From Allobaculum sp. Allo2 (GTDB lineage: Bacteria; Bacillota_I; Bacilli_A; Erysipelotrichales; Erysipelotrichaceae), in the NCBI RefSeq assembly GCF_022701175.1, contig NZ_CP078088.1, forward strand, positions 310,001 through 374,000: DNA of 64,000 nucleotides, written 5' to 3'. The position numbers and the translations under genes are program-made. A model generated the notes under the pieces. It did no database searches. It saw only the letters and a list, made by a program, of their open reading frames with translations, and was not told the DNA's origin. Shown piece by piece: positions 37,108-45,973 of the stretch; position 1 is the first letter of the stretch; every line of letters starts with the position of its first letter.

Positions 37108-37146
37108 TCCAGATAACCTAAGGTCGTTCTTGTTTAGCGAAAAATG
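37108..37146. repeat. 39-bp repeat shared with the IS30-like element
   Basis: This 39-base stretch, beginning TCCAGATAACC and ending GCGAAAAATG, is identical to 45877-45915 inside the IS30-like element. It stops exactly where the ISL3-like element begins. Confidence 0.85.
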
Positions 37147-38692
37147 GGTTCTTTGAAAATTTGTGTGGGATCACCCCAGTACAACCAAAAAATGACAAGT
37201 AAAAAGGATCTCCCGTATGCTGGAAGAGTCGACCAAGACACGCCAGACACAGGAGATCCAATACGCACCCTATCGACTTAGCTTCTACTTTTCAAGCAGC
37301 ACCTGCTTATGAAGGTTTCGTTTATTTACCTTCTTACCTGCCAGGTTTTACCCAGAACAGTCTTGTTACCCATCCCGAACATTCACATGGACATGATCTG
37401 AATCAGCGCATCGACAGTCTTCCAGCCCTGTCAGAAGATGACCTCATCTGCCCGATGCCCGATCTGTGGAAAGAAGATGCATATCAAGTCTTCACATACT
37501 CGAACACTTCGCCATATTCCATTTGGCAATGCCTATACACATGTCACTGTCGAGATTCATTGCTTGTTCTGTGAGCACTGTCACAACACGCTTATGCAGA
37601 CAATTCCATTCAAGGCAGATCATCATTCCATTACCAGAAATCTCGAAATCTATATTGAAGATCTGCTTGCCAGCGGACGCTTTACTCTGAAGACAATTGC
37701 GGAACTGACTGGCGTAGGGGCGCACTTGGTAAAGGCCGTTGATAAAGCCAGGCTGAGCAGACTGTATGTCGAAGAGAACTCAAAGGGTCCATCCTTAAAG
37801 AAATCTGATACCTATAGTCGTTTTTCGGCTATTGATGAGTTCAAGCTTCAAAACGAACATCAATACGCAACTCATATCATCGATCTAGAAACCAGGCATG
37901 TGCTTTGGATCGCCAAAGGTAAGAAGAAGCAGGTTGTTTATGATTTCATCGACCATGTAGGAAGCGAATGGATGAGCCATGTCAAAGCAGTCGCATGCGA
38001 TATGAATTCCGACTTTCAGGAAGCGTTTGAAGAACGTTGTGAGAATATCTCTATCGTTTTTGACTATTTTAATATCGTGTAGAATTTCAACGATAAAGTA
38101 ACCTCTGAAGTTCGTAAAGATGTTCAAAAGGATCTGACTGCCGATGATAAAATCGAACAGGCCAGGCAGCTTAAGGGATCAAAGTATATTCTGATGTCCT
38201 CGCTTGCAACGCTGGAACAAAAGACGCACGCGGCGAAGCGGAAACTGTGCTGCGAGTGGAAAAGACCCTTTTGGCCTGAAACCAGTACTGGCTAAAACAG
38301 GATACGTTAAACGATACAAGGAGCTTTTGAAACTGAATACCTTATTCACCACTTGCGATATCGTCAAAATCCAGCTTGAACAAGCCTTCAAATGCAGAAA
38401 CAAATCAGAGATGGCAGTGCTGCTTAACAACCTGATTGATACGTGTAGAGGTACGAAGAGCAAACACTTTGAATGGTTTGCCCGATTGATTGAAAACCAC
38501 TATCAGGGCATCCTTTCACATGCCATTTATGGGATTTCGACTGGAAAGATCGAAGGAGTCAACAATAAGATCAAGACGATTAGAAGACAGGCGTATGGCT
38601 ACTGCGACGATGGTTACTTCTTTTGAAGATTATGGATGCATCACGCAATTAGAATGTCAGCCCTTCGATCCCAAAGGTTTTTTCATTGAACC
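37147..38692 (+). mobile_element. ISL3-family insertion sequence (decayed)
   Basis: Imperfect terminal inverted repeats bound the element: GGTTCTTTGAAAA at the left and its counterpart ending TTTTTCATTGAACC at the right, both with GGGATC further in. It encloses one transposase gene. No 8-bp target duplication is visible, so rearrangement after insertion is likely. Confidence 0.75.
37217..38652 (+). pseudogene. ISL3 transposase, broken
   Basis: The N-terminal zinc-binding part 'RCPICGKKMHIK' and 'CLFCEHCHNTL', the DDE-domain segments 'FSAIDEFKLQ', 'VKAVACDMNSDFQEAF', and the C-terminal 'SHAIYGISTGKIEGVNNKIK' identify the family. At least four breaks separate the parts: near 37290-37430, an in-frame TAG at 38080, a shift near 38230-38260, and one missing T near 38625 that hides the natural end 'KIMDASRN'. 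The TAG needs a substitution, not an indel, so this copy is probably truly dead. The start is uncertain; ATG at 37217 is a guess. Confidence 0.75.
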
Positions 38693-38814
38693 ATATTATT
38701 CCTAAAGCATAATGAACTTAACAAAGATTCAGCCGCAGTCTGCAGCAAACTGTATCCCGCCTCAGTCCCTCTGCCGGGAGTGGAACTTCGGAAGAATTGC
38801 CAGGAGAAAGATAG

Positions 38815-39553
38815 ATGAAACAGGCAAGAAAATTTTTGAAGTCTGCAGAGAACAGACGGAAGCCACTCTGCAGCAGGAAGAAGCCATTGACCAGGCGCTG
38901 ATCTGATTGCGCAGTCCATGGCTAAAGGTGGCGTGCTTCACGTCTTTGGCTGCGGTCACTCCCAGATGTTTGGCGAAGAACTCTGCTGCCACACCGGCGG
39001 ACTGGTGCCTGTGAACGCCATTCTGGTTCCCCAGTACGTCATTTATCCGGATATCTGGCTCTGCCAGCTGATAGAGTGCCAGGAAAATGCAGCCCATAAG
39101 GTGCTGGAATCTTTTGTCCCCAGACCGGAAGACATCATGCTGATTGTCTCCATTTCCGGACGCAATGCCGCCGGCATAGATATGGCCATGGCATCCCCTG
39201 AAAAAGGCATGAAGGTCATTGCCCTGACGTCCATGGACTATACCAACAAAGCCGTTTCCCGACATTCCAGTGGCCTGAAGCTGAAGGATATCAGTGATGT
39301 GGTGCTGGACTGCTGCGCCATTGAAGGCGATGCCGTTCTGGAGGATCCTAGACTGGTCGAAGGTGACCGCTTCTGCTCTCCTTCCACCATCGTGGGGATG
39401 CATCTGCTGGTGGGCCTTATGGGAGAAGGAGTGGAACGGCTGCTGGATGCCGGTGTCAATCCTGAAATCTGGGTGTCCGGCAACGTGGATCACGGCGATA
39501 GCTGCAACAGCCAGTATCTGGAAAAGTACCGGAACAGAATCGATATTCTCTGA
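38815..39553 (+). CDS. SIS-domain sugar-phosphate-binding protein (UPF0309-like)
   Basis: About 246 residues after repair of one missing A near 38833 and one base near 38898. The repaired N-terminus 'MKQARKIFEVCREQ', followed by 'GGVLHVFGCGHSQMFGEEL' and 'LIVSISGRNAAGIDMAM', matches the UPF0309/SIS family, related to MurNAc-6-P etherase and phosphosugar isomerases. The substrate is unknown. AGGAGAAAG eight bases before the ATG at 38815 fixes the start. It begins 120 bases after the ISL3 end and lies in the same direction as the purF pair. Confidence 0.78.
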
Positions 39554-39653
39554 TCCCGGTTTTCGAAGATGGATCTGTCAGAAAGGCTCTGATTTTTCAG
39601 AAAGAAACCGATATCAAATTCATTTTCGTATGGCACACCGCCCTGAAGTTTTC

Positions 39654-39659
39654 TAGAAT
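39654..39659 (+). promoter_or_regulatory. Putative -10 box for the purF pair
   Basis: TAGAAT with a weak TGGCAC 17 bases upstream, 35 bases before a short leader reading frame. Confidence 0.35.
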
Positions 39660-39693
39660 AATGAAGTCATTTTTACAGAAGGAAGGGATTGTT

Positions 39694-39792
39694 ATGCAGG
39701 CCGCATGGAACGTCTGTTCATCAGAATCATTTGCTTCAGTCTCTTTTTCTGTCCGTTCTCTGCGCCCTTTTTCCGGGCGCGCTTTTGTTTAA
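39694..39792 (+). CDS. Possible 32-residue leader peptide upstream of the purF-like gene
   Basis: ATG at 39694 follows GAAGGAAGGGA with a good spacing, and encodes a short Ser/Arg/Phe-rich peptide ending 'PFSGRAFV'. Its last codons lie inside the hairpin at 39762, the arrangement of a transcription-attenuation leader. It could also be chance. Confidence 0.35.
   Translation: MQAAWNVCSSESFASVSFSVRSLRPFSGRAFV
39762..39790 (+). terminator. Attenuator-like terminator in the purF leader
   Basis: GCGCCC pairs with GGGCGC and is followed by GCTTTTGTTT, 40 bases before the purF-like gene. A second hairpin GCGGC/GCCGC at 39800 sits just before the ribosome binding site. Confidence 0.55.
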
Positions 39793-39831
39793 ACAGCTGC
39801 GGCCAGAAGCCGCATAAAAAGGAGACACACG

Positions 39832-41211
39832 ATGAGTCATGGACACAGCGTACAGAACTGTTCCGGTCTGGCCGGTGTTTACAACATGCTGGATGCATCC
39901 CATGTTCTGTACTATCTTCTTCACTCTCTCCAGCACCGGGGCAGTGACGGTGCCGGAATGGCAGTATCCAACGGAGAAACCCTCTCCCTTCATAAAGGCA
40001 AGGGTCTTCTTTCCGAAAACATGACCGGACAGGTGCTGGACGCCATGGAAGGCCGTTCCGCCATCGGACAGGTACGTATGGCCACTCCCGGCGACAGGCA
40101 GAAGGAAAACCTGCAGCCTGTGGCGGTGAGAGCCTTCCAGGGCCAGTTCGCCCTGGTTTGCAGCGGTATGCTGCTCAATGGACCCAGCCTTCGCAAAGCC
40201 ATGAAGCAGGAAGGCCTGATTTTCCAGGGCACTTCCGATGCCGAGATCATTGCCCATCTGATTCAGATTTCCAGAGGCACTTTAGCCGAGCGCATTGAAC
40301 GCACCGTGCAGATGCTCAAGGGCTCCTTTGCCTTTCTGCTCATGACCAAAAACACGCTTTATGCCGTAAGAAGCAAAGATGGCATCCGGGCTCTGTATAT
40401 GGCCTCCACCCCGGAAGGCAGTATTCTCTTTGGTTCAGAAAGCAGCGCCTTCACCATGATGGAGACAGAGTCCATCGAAGAAATCCTGCCCGGCGAACTC
40501 ATTATTCTGGGAAAGCACGGTCTGGAGCGAAAGCAGATCCAGCCTCCTCTTGGCCATGTGTGCGCCATGGAATTCGTGTACTATTCAAGGCCCGATTCCA
40601 GCATGGAAAACAGCAGCGTTCACCTCTCCAGAGAAGCCGCCGGCAAAGCCCTGGCCAGACAGGAAATTGTAAAAGCCGACCTGGTCATCGGTGTTCCCGA
40701 TACTGCGCTGCCTGCAGCAGCCGCCTTTGCCAGAGAACTGGGTCTGCCTTATGAAATCGGCCTCATCAAGAACCGGTATATCGGTTCCACCTATGTCAGG
40801 CCCACGGCCGTTCAGCGCGAACAGGGTATGCGCTCCAGGCTCAATGTCATCTCTTCCATCGTCAGCGGCAAATCCATTTTCCTGGTGGATGATTCAGTTC
40901 AGAAAGGACAGACTGCCAGAAGAATCTGCCAGATGTTAAGGGAAGCCGGCGCCAGGAAAGTTCACCTGCGCATCGCTTCGCCTCTCATTGCCCATTCCTG
41001 CTATTCGGGAACTGAATTTATTCCAAAGGATCAGCTGGCCGGTCATCTGTGGAATCTGGAAGAAATGAAGACAGTCTTTGATGCGGATTCCGTTTCCTTC
41101 CTGGATCTGGACACCTTCAAAACCTGCCTGCCTTCCGATGCCTGTCTTGCCTGCTTTAACGGGGAATACCCGTATGACCTGTATGATTTCGCGGATTCAC
41201 AACCTGAATGA
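39832..41211 (+). CDS. PurF paralogue with altered glutaminase and PRPP sites
   Basis: 459 residues, intact, clearly homologous over its whole length to the next gene. Key residues differ from PurF: the N-terminal nucleophile context is 'NCSGLAGVY', with Ser directly before the Gly and the Cys displaced by one (residue 10); the 'HNG' oxyanion-hole segment is 'CSG' (110-112); the PRPP loop reads 'FLVDDSVQKGQTARR' instead of 'DDSIVRGTTSRR'; and 'KNRYIGSTYV' lacks the usual Arg. The four Fe-S cysteines (in 'VCAMEF', 'HSCYSG', 'ACLAC') are kept. It may be a regulatory subunit or pseudo-enzyme; 'PurF' annotation would be misleading. AAAAGGAG precedes the ATG. Confidence 0.82.
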   Translation: MSHGHSVQNCSGLAGVYNMLDASHVLYYLLHSLQHRGSDGAGMAVSNGETLSLHKGKGLLSENMTGQVLDAMEGRSAIGQVRMATPGDRQKENLQPVAVRAFQGQFALVCSGMLLNGPSLRKAMKQEGLIFQGTSDAEIIAHLIQISRGTLAERIERTVQMLKGSFAFLLMTKNTLYAVRSKDGIRALYMASTPEGSILFGSESSAFTMMETESIEEILPGELIILGKHGLERKQIQPPLGHVCAMEFVYYSRPDSSMENSSVHLSREAAGKALARQEIVKADLVIGVPDTALPAAAAFARELGLPYEIGLIKNRYIGSTYVRPTAVQREQGMRSRLNVISSIVSGKSIFLVDDSVQKGQTARRICQMLREAGARKVHLRIASPLIAHSCYSGTEFIPKDQLAGHLWNLEEMKTVFDADSVSFLDLDTFKTCLPSDACLACFNGEYPYDLYDFADSQPE

Positions 41212-41228
41212 TGAAAGGAGAACTTCTC

Positions 41229-42608
41229 ATGTTTGATGAACTTCATGAAGAATGCGGTGTCTTTGGATGTTATCAGTGCCAGGATGCCGCCAGCCTGACT
41301 TACTATGGTCTGCACTCTTTACAGCACAGAGGACAGGAAGCCAGCGGCATCGCGGTGGCCAGTCATGGAAAAATCCAGGTATTCAAAGGCAAGGGCCTGA
41401 CAGTGGATGTGTTTTCCAGGGAAGATCTGGATCAGCTGGAAGGAGATCTGTCTGTAGGTCATGTCCGCTATTCTACTGCCGGCGGACAGGAATATGAAAA
41501 CATTCAGCCCATTGCCGCAGAAGGCTATCAGGGCGACATCGCCCTGGTCCACAACGGCCAGATCGTCAACGACAGAGAACTGCGCAAGGAGCTGGAAGCA
41601 GCCGGCGCGATTTTTCAGGGCACCAGTGATTCCGAAGTCATTCTGCATCTCATTGAAAAGCAGACCGGCACCCTGGAAGAACGGGTGAAAAAGGCTGCCC
41701 AGCGCCTGGAAGGGGCCTTCTCCATTCTGGTGATGAAGGATGACACCCTCATCGCCTTCCGAGATCCTCATGGTCTGCGCCCCTTAAGCTATGCCCGAAA
41801 CAGGCAGGGCTGGATCATCTCCTCGGAAAGCTGCGCCTTTGAAGTCATGGGCATCTACCGTCATACCGATGTTCTGCCAGGACAGATGGTGGTGTTCAAA
41901 GACGGTCTTCCCCGCTCTTCCTTCTATACCCCCAAAAGAGATCATCACCTGTGCGCCATGGAATACATTTACTTCGCCAGACCGGATTCCGTCATTGAAG
42001 ACAAAAATGTCCATGCTCTGCGCAAGGAAACCGGCCGCCTGCTGGCCAGACAGGACAAAGATCTGCAGGCTGATGTGGTCATCGGATGTCCTGACTCTTC
42101 CCTTTCCGCTGCCATGGGTTATGCCGAAGAAGCAGACCTGCCCTTCCAGTATGGTCTGGTCAAAAACCGCTTTGTCACCCGTACCTTTATTCAACCAACT
42201 CAGGCCATGCGGGACAGAGGAGTCAGAATGAAACTTTCTCCTGTCAGAGAAGTCATAGATGGTAGAAGAGTGGTTCTCATTGATGATTCCATTGTCAGAG
42301 GCACAACTTCAAGACGTATTGTCAATCTTCTGCGGGAAGCGGGAGCTAAGGAAGTACATGTACGCATTGCTTCTCCCATCATTACTTCTCCCTGTTTTTA
42401 TGGGGTCGATACCTCCACGAAAAAGGAGCTCATCGGTGCACAGATGACTCTGGAAGAAATGAAAGATTACATTCAGGCTGATACACTGTACTTTCTTTCC
42501 CCGGAAGATCTGCAGAATGCTGCTGAACCCAGCGCTCTTTGTATGGCATGCTTTACCGGCGAATACTGTACAGATCTGTTCAGTCATCAGGAGCAGTTGG
42601 AAAACTGA
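41229..42608 (+). CDS. purF: Amidophosphoribosyltransferase
   Basis: First committed enzyme of purine synthesis: PRPP plus glutamine gives phosphoribosylamine. 459 residues, intact. The propeptide 'MFDELHEE' precedes the catalytic Cys9 in 'CGVFGCY'; 'HVRYSTAGG' and 'VHNGQIVND' complete the glutaminase site; the PRPP motif is 'VLIDDSIVRGTTSRR'; the Fe-S cysteines are in 'LCAME', 'SPCFYG' and 'LCMACFTG'. I chose ATG 41229 because AAAGGAG lies nine bases upstream and it gives the normal propeptide. It starts 17 bases after its paralogue. No other pur genes are adjacent. Confidence 0.95.
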   Translation: MFDELHEECGVFGCYQCQDAASLTYYGLHSLQHRGQEASGIAVASHGKIQVFKGKGLTVDVFSREDLDQLEGDLSVGHVRYSTAGGQEYENIQPIAAEGYQGDIALVHNGQIVNDRELRKELEAAGAIFQGTSDSEVILHLIEKQTGTLEERVKKAAQRLEGAFSILVMKDDTLIAFRDPHGLRPLSYARNRQGWIISSESCAFEVMGIYRHTDVLPGQMVVFKDGLPRSSFYTPKRDHHLCAMEYIYFARPDSVIEDKNVHALRKETGRLLARQDKDLQADVVIGCPDSSLSAAMGYAEEADLPFQYGLVKNRFVTRTFIQPTQAMRDRGVRMKLSPVREVIDGRRVVLIDDSIVRGTTSRRIVNLLREAGAKEVHVRIASPIITSPCFYGVDTSTKKELIGAQMTLEEMKDYIQADTLYFLSPEDLQNAAEPSALCMACFTGEYCTDLFSHQEQLEN

Positions 42609-42688
42609 ATCTTCTGTACGAAACACCGCTGTGAAAAAGACTGTACTCCCGAAAGCTACTGCTCATACTGCCGCAGTTTTTCACCTCA

Positions 42689-42720
42689 CCGTTCCCTGGT
42701 TGCCCGGGAACGGCTTTATT
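42689..42720 (+). terminator. purF terminator
   Basis: CCGTTCCC pairs with GGGAACGG, followed by CTTTATT. The rest of 42721-43116 has no gene I can support; a 65-codon open frame at 42871 has no ribosome binding site. Confidence 0.75.
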
Positions 42721-43108
42721 CTGTTTATCAGTGCTGTATTCTAAATTCTCTTCATGTTTATACCCAGTCAGGCACCAAACGGCAGGCAAAGAAGCCGGCT
42801 TCATAGCATTCTTTTCAGCCTGATCAGCGTCTGAAATCGCTGAAGCAGGACGGAACAGAAACCGGTCGCTATGGGTAATCAAATTCTGGCCTGTTTTGGT
42901 CAGTTAACCTGGCTGTTTTCACGGGGCAGACCGTCCCATATGTCCTCTGGAGGGATTGAAGGGACAAACTATGCTGCCAGCTGCGCTTACAGTTCAACTC
43001 AGATCCTTGAAGCCCATAATCCCCCGTCTTCGGGGACAACCAAAAATGTTAATAAATGCTGCTGGTAAAGTGAAACAAAGCGTCTACACTAAACCGGCAT
43101 CAGTCGTT

Positions 43109-43116
43109 TTTATCAC
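43109..43116. repeat. IS66 target-site duplication, left
   Basis: TTTATCAC, repeated exactly at 45603-45610 on the other side of the element. Confidence 0.92.
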
Positions 43117-43161
43117 GTAAGTGTCAAACAATCGACGGGTATACGCGAGACTGAATATTAG

Positions 43162-43208
43162 ATACGCTAAACGGGATCCCTTTCGAGATCCCGCTTGGCG
43201 TATTTTTT
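43162..43208 (+). terminator. Terminator just inside the left end of IS66
   Basis: ATACGC..CGGGATC pairs with GATCCCG..GCGTAT, followed on the plus strand by TTTTTT. It would stop transcription entering from the purF side. Confidence 0.75.
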
Positions 43209-45047
43209 ATTCTTCATCGTTTTCTTCATACTTCGGATCCGGTCCACGGTATCCAATTCGAAGATATTCAGGTAAATCCTTTGAATACGGCAGAAGTGAC
43301 TTCAATACATCTACCGCGATTTCATCGTCTTTGAACCATTTGAGTTCATCCAGAACGTACTCCATGTAGCGCTCTGGATTTAAGTCGTTCATTTCAGCCG
43401 ATCGAAACAAAGTCATAAACGCTGCGACGACTTCCGCACCTTTGATACTCTTCGTAGTCTGGAAGTTTTTGCGATTGATCACGAATGGCTTTACGGCTCT
43501 TTCTGCCACATTATTGTCGATCGGATAATCACCGTCTTCCAGGTACCTTCCCAACGAGTTCGCTCGATCCATGAAGTACTTGGCTGCTCTGTAGGCGGTG
43601 CTTCTTTCCTCGAATCCACTCTGAATCTCCATCATGACTCTTGTGAGTCTTTCAAAGCAGGGCTTTGAAAGTTCCTGCCGAACTTCGGTTCTCGCCTCGT
43701 GCGAGTAAGAAGCAACGTGGGATTCGATGTGGTAGAGCTTCCCGAACAGAGACAGGGCTGTGAGCAGAATCTGGAGACCCGGACTTGGTTCGGGTCTCTC
43801 TGTTTCGTCCAGCTGGGCTGCCGCTTCTGCGGCCTCTTCGTCGTTCTCCAGTGTGGTCTTTTCCCACTTCAGGACGTCTGCCTGATACTGCGCGAAGTCT
43901 GACCGGACTTTGATGGCTTCGAAGATCTTTCTTCTCGCATGGGCCATACAGTTGAGCTTTCTGCAGGGGCCATAGTAGTTGGCATATGCATAAAGCCCGT
44001 CTGTCATAAGGGCATGACGAAAAGAACCGCCAAGGAGGGCGATTACGAACTCCTGTTTCTTGTAAGGGAAAAACTTATAGACAGCCATCTGGTTCTCTTC
44101 ATAGATTCCGCTGACGGCGACAACCATAGAAGACTGTTTTCGATCTTTAACCTCCGTGCACTTTAAAACCGTCTCATCCATATGGACGACGTTACAGTTT
44201 GGGAGATCCTCAATCATTTGTTTTACGAGGGGCTTCAGATAAAGATCGTAAGTTTTTTCCAGGATGTTGCCCATGGTCTGACGGCTGATCGGCAGTCCCG
44301 TGAGACTCAGGTGCTTTTCCTGACGATAGGCCGGGGTTCCCATTACGAACTTATCGTAGGCAATTCCCGCGACCATAGAGGAAGTTGCGACACTCTTGTC
44401 GATCAGTGCAGGCTCGTCAGGTTCGGCGGTGCGGATGATGGCTTTCCCGTTTTCATCCGTACACTTGTTTGGGCACGCGACTGTCTCACGCAGCACTTCT
44501 TCCAGCCTATAGCGAGCGGGAATCCGATGAATCCTATAGTGACGTTTCATTCCAACAGTTTTCATCTCACAGCCGCAAACTGGGCAAATGCGCTTTTCCC
44601 CTTCTACACTGAAGGTAGTGGTTTCTTTGACCGCTTCCTGCTTTCTGCACTTGGTGGAAGGTTTTTCTTGCTTCCTTCAACAGAACTGAGCTTTAAATCT
44701 TCAGCTTCTTTACGATAGCGGTCTCCCTCTTCCTGATATTTCGCAGCCCGGTTAAAACAAACATCGGCTTTCAGATCAAGCTGAGCCAGCTGTTTATTCA
44801 GAATATTGATATCTGGGCCGCCGTCCTCGTTTTCAGAGTAATCCAGTTTCAAGGGAACCATCTTTTCCGTAGAAGGACCAAAGCGGCCGCTTTTCACGGC
44901 TTTATTGATTTCTTTAGCGAAATAGAGATCCAGGTACATATCCTCAATAAATTTGTCTTTCTCTTCTTCCGTCATGGTGCTGATCTGATGATGAAGATCT
45001 TCGAGGAGCTCGTTGCGGATTGTCTGGTAAGGGTTCGGCACATTCAT
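43207..45047 (-). CDS. tnpC: IS66 transposase TnpC
   Basis: About 613 residues after one repair, a missing A near 44646 that separates the N-terminal 147 residues from the rest. The N-terminal part is helical and leucine/glutamate-rich; a zinc-ribbon 'ICPVCGCEMKTVG' follows; then the DDE region with 'CNVVHMDETVLK', 'LMTDGLYAYANYYG' and the C-terminal 'DYPIDNNVAERAVKPF'. These are standard IS66 TnpC features. The product cuts and joins DNA together with TnpB. Confidence 0.9.
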
Positions 45048-45139
45048 GTATTAATTTTAACATATTTAGAGCGATAGATAAAGTAAATGGGATGATTTAT
45101 CTTGATATTCCTTCAAGAAAATCATCCTTTTAAATTGGT

Positions 45140-45526
45140 TTAAACATACTTATAAGTTCGTGGCAGAAATGCCGGCTGGGGAACAATCGACAGACCGGAA
45201 AGCAGAGAAGCCAGCTGCGAACAGTCAATTCGCATGAAGTCGGACTGGTCAGTGCTGACAGGCCACTGAAGGGAAGATCTGGAGAGTCGCTTATAAACAA
45301 GCCAGAATCCATTTCCGTCACGAAGGATACCTTTGATCTTGTTCTTCTGTCGATTAACGAAGAGAAAGAGGGATCCATCCAGCGGATCCAGAGCGAGAGG
45401 TCCTTGAACCAGGGAGACGTAACCGTCAATTCCTTTGCGAAGGTCAGCAGGCATCTGAGCCAGATAGATGTTTTTAACTTTGGAGAAATCGATACCGAGA
45501 TCGATTGCAGGGATGATTGATTCCAT
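45140..45526 (-). CDS. tnpB: IS66 accessory protein TnpB
   Basis: 128 residues, intact. 'QMPADLRKGIDGYVSLVQ' and 'LFLFVNRQKNKIKGILRD' with 'GFWLVYKRL' are diagnostic for IS66 Orf2/TnpB, needed for transposition though its role is unclear. AAGGAGG precedes the ATG. It lies 92 bases upstream of tnpC in the same direction. Confidence 0.92.
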   Translation of the reverse strand: MESIIPAIDLGIDFSKVKNIYLAQMPADLRKGIDGYVSLVQGPLALDPLDGSLFLFVNRQKNKIKGILRDGNGFWLVYKRLSRSSLQWPVSTDQSDFMRIDCSQLASLLSGLSIVPQPAFLPRTYKYV

Positions 45527-45602
45527 GAAAAAGCCTCCTTGAATAAAGGAATTATCCCAAGGAGGCGGTCGAGAAAATACCCGTCTTTTATTTGACGCTT
45601 AC

Positions 45603-45610
45603 TTTATCAC
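45603..45610. repeat. IS66 target-site duplication, right
   Basis: TTTATCAC, identical to 43109-43116. Confidence 0.92.
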
Positions 45611-45641
45611 TGATGACCTGAATAATTCAAAGGAAACGCAA

Positions 45642-45682
45642 AACGGCCGGAATCCGCTATAAATACGGGGATTCCGGCCGTT
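45642..45682. terminator. Strong hairpin between IS66 and IS30
   Basis: A perfect 14-bp stem AACGGCCGGAATCC / GGATTCCGGCCGTT with a 13-base loop. It lies about 30 bases past the IS66 insertion point, so it was downstream of purF originally. No long T-run follows. Confidence 0.55.
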
Positions 45683-45791
45683 GGTTATTTCATCTTAAAG
45701 GTGAAGCCATATGTCTTCTGTTAAGGGTACTGTAATTTTGCAGGTTTCGGGCACTGATAAAATGTTGGTTTTGTGTACGAAAAGAAGGTAG

Positions 45792-45849
45792 TGAATTGAA
45801 ATAGTAAATGCAACCATTGAACTCTTTCTCGTTGCATTTAGTCCTTCAA
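45792..45849. repeat. Palindromic repeat unit, copy B
   Basis: TTGAAATAGTAAATGCAAC faces GTTGCATTTAGTCCTTCAA across 17 bases. Same unit as 37051-37107. Confidence 0.7.
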
Positions 45850-45876
45850 CCACAATCGTTGCGTTTAGTCCTTCAG

Positions 45877-45915
45877 TCCAGATAACCTAAGGTCGTTCTT
45901 GTTTAGCGAAAAATG
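45877..45915. repeat. 39-bp repeat, second copy
   Basis: Identical to 37108-37146. Here it continues into the IS30 transposase leader. Confidence 0.85.
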
Positions 45916-45973
45916 TACTGACCGATTCGGCCAGTCTTCTATGTTCTCCTTCCAAAACAGACAGGAGGGCCTT

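Larger units (their letters stand above)
43117..45602 (-). mobile_element. IS66-family insertion sequence, complete
   Basis: 2,486 bases bounded by inverted repeats GTAAGTGTCAAAC and GTTTGACGCTTAC-type ends (left starts GTAAGTGTCAAA, right ends TTTGACGCTTAC) with GACGGGTAT further in on both sides. A perfect 8-bp duplication TTTATCAC flanks it, the family's known target size, so the insertion is recent. It carries tnpB and tnpC but no tnpA. Confidence 0.93.

Noticed and set aside
42871-43068. 65-codon open frame between purF and IS66
   Set aside because: No ribosome binding site and no recognisable protein pattern.
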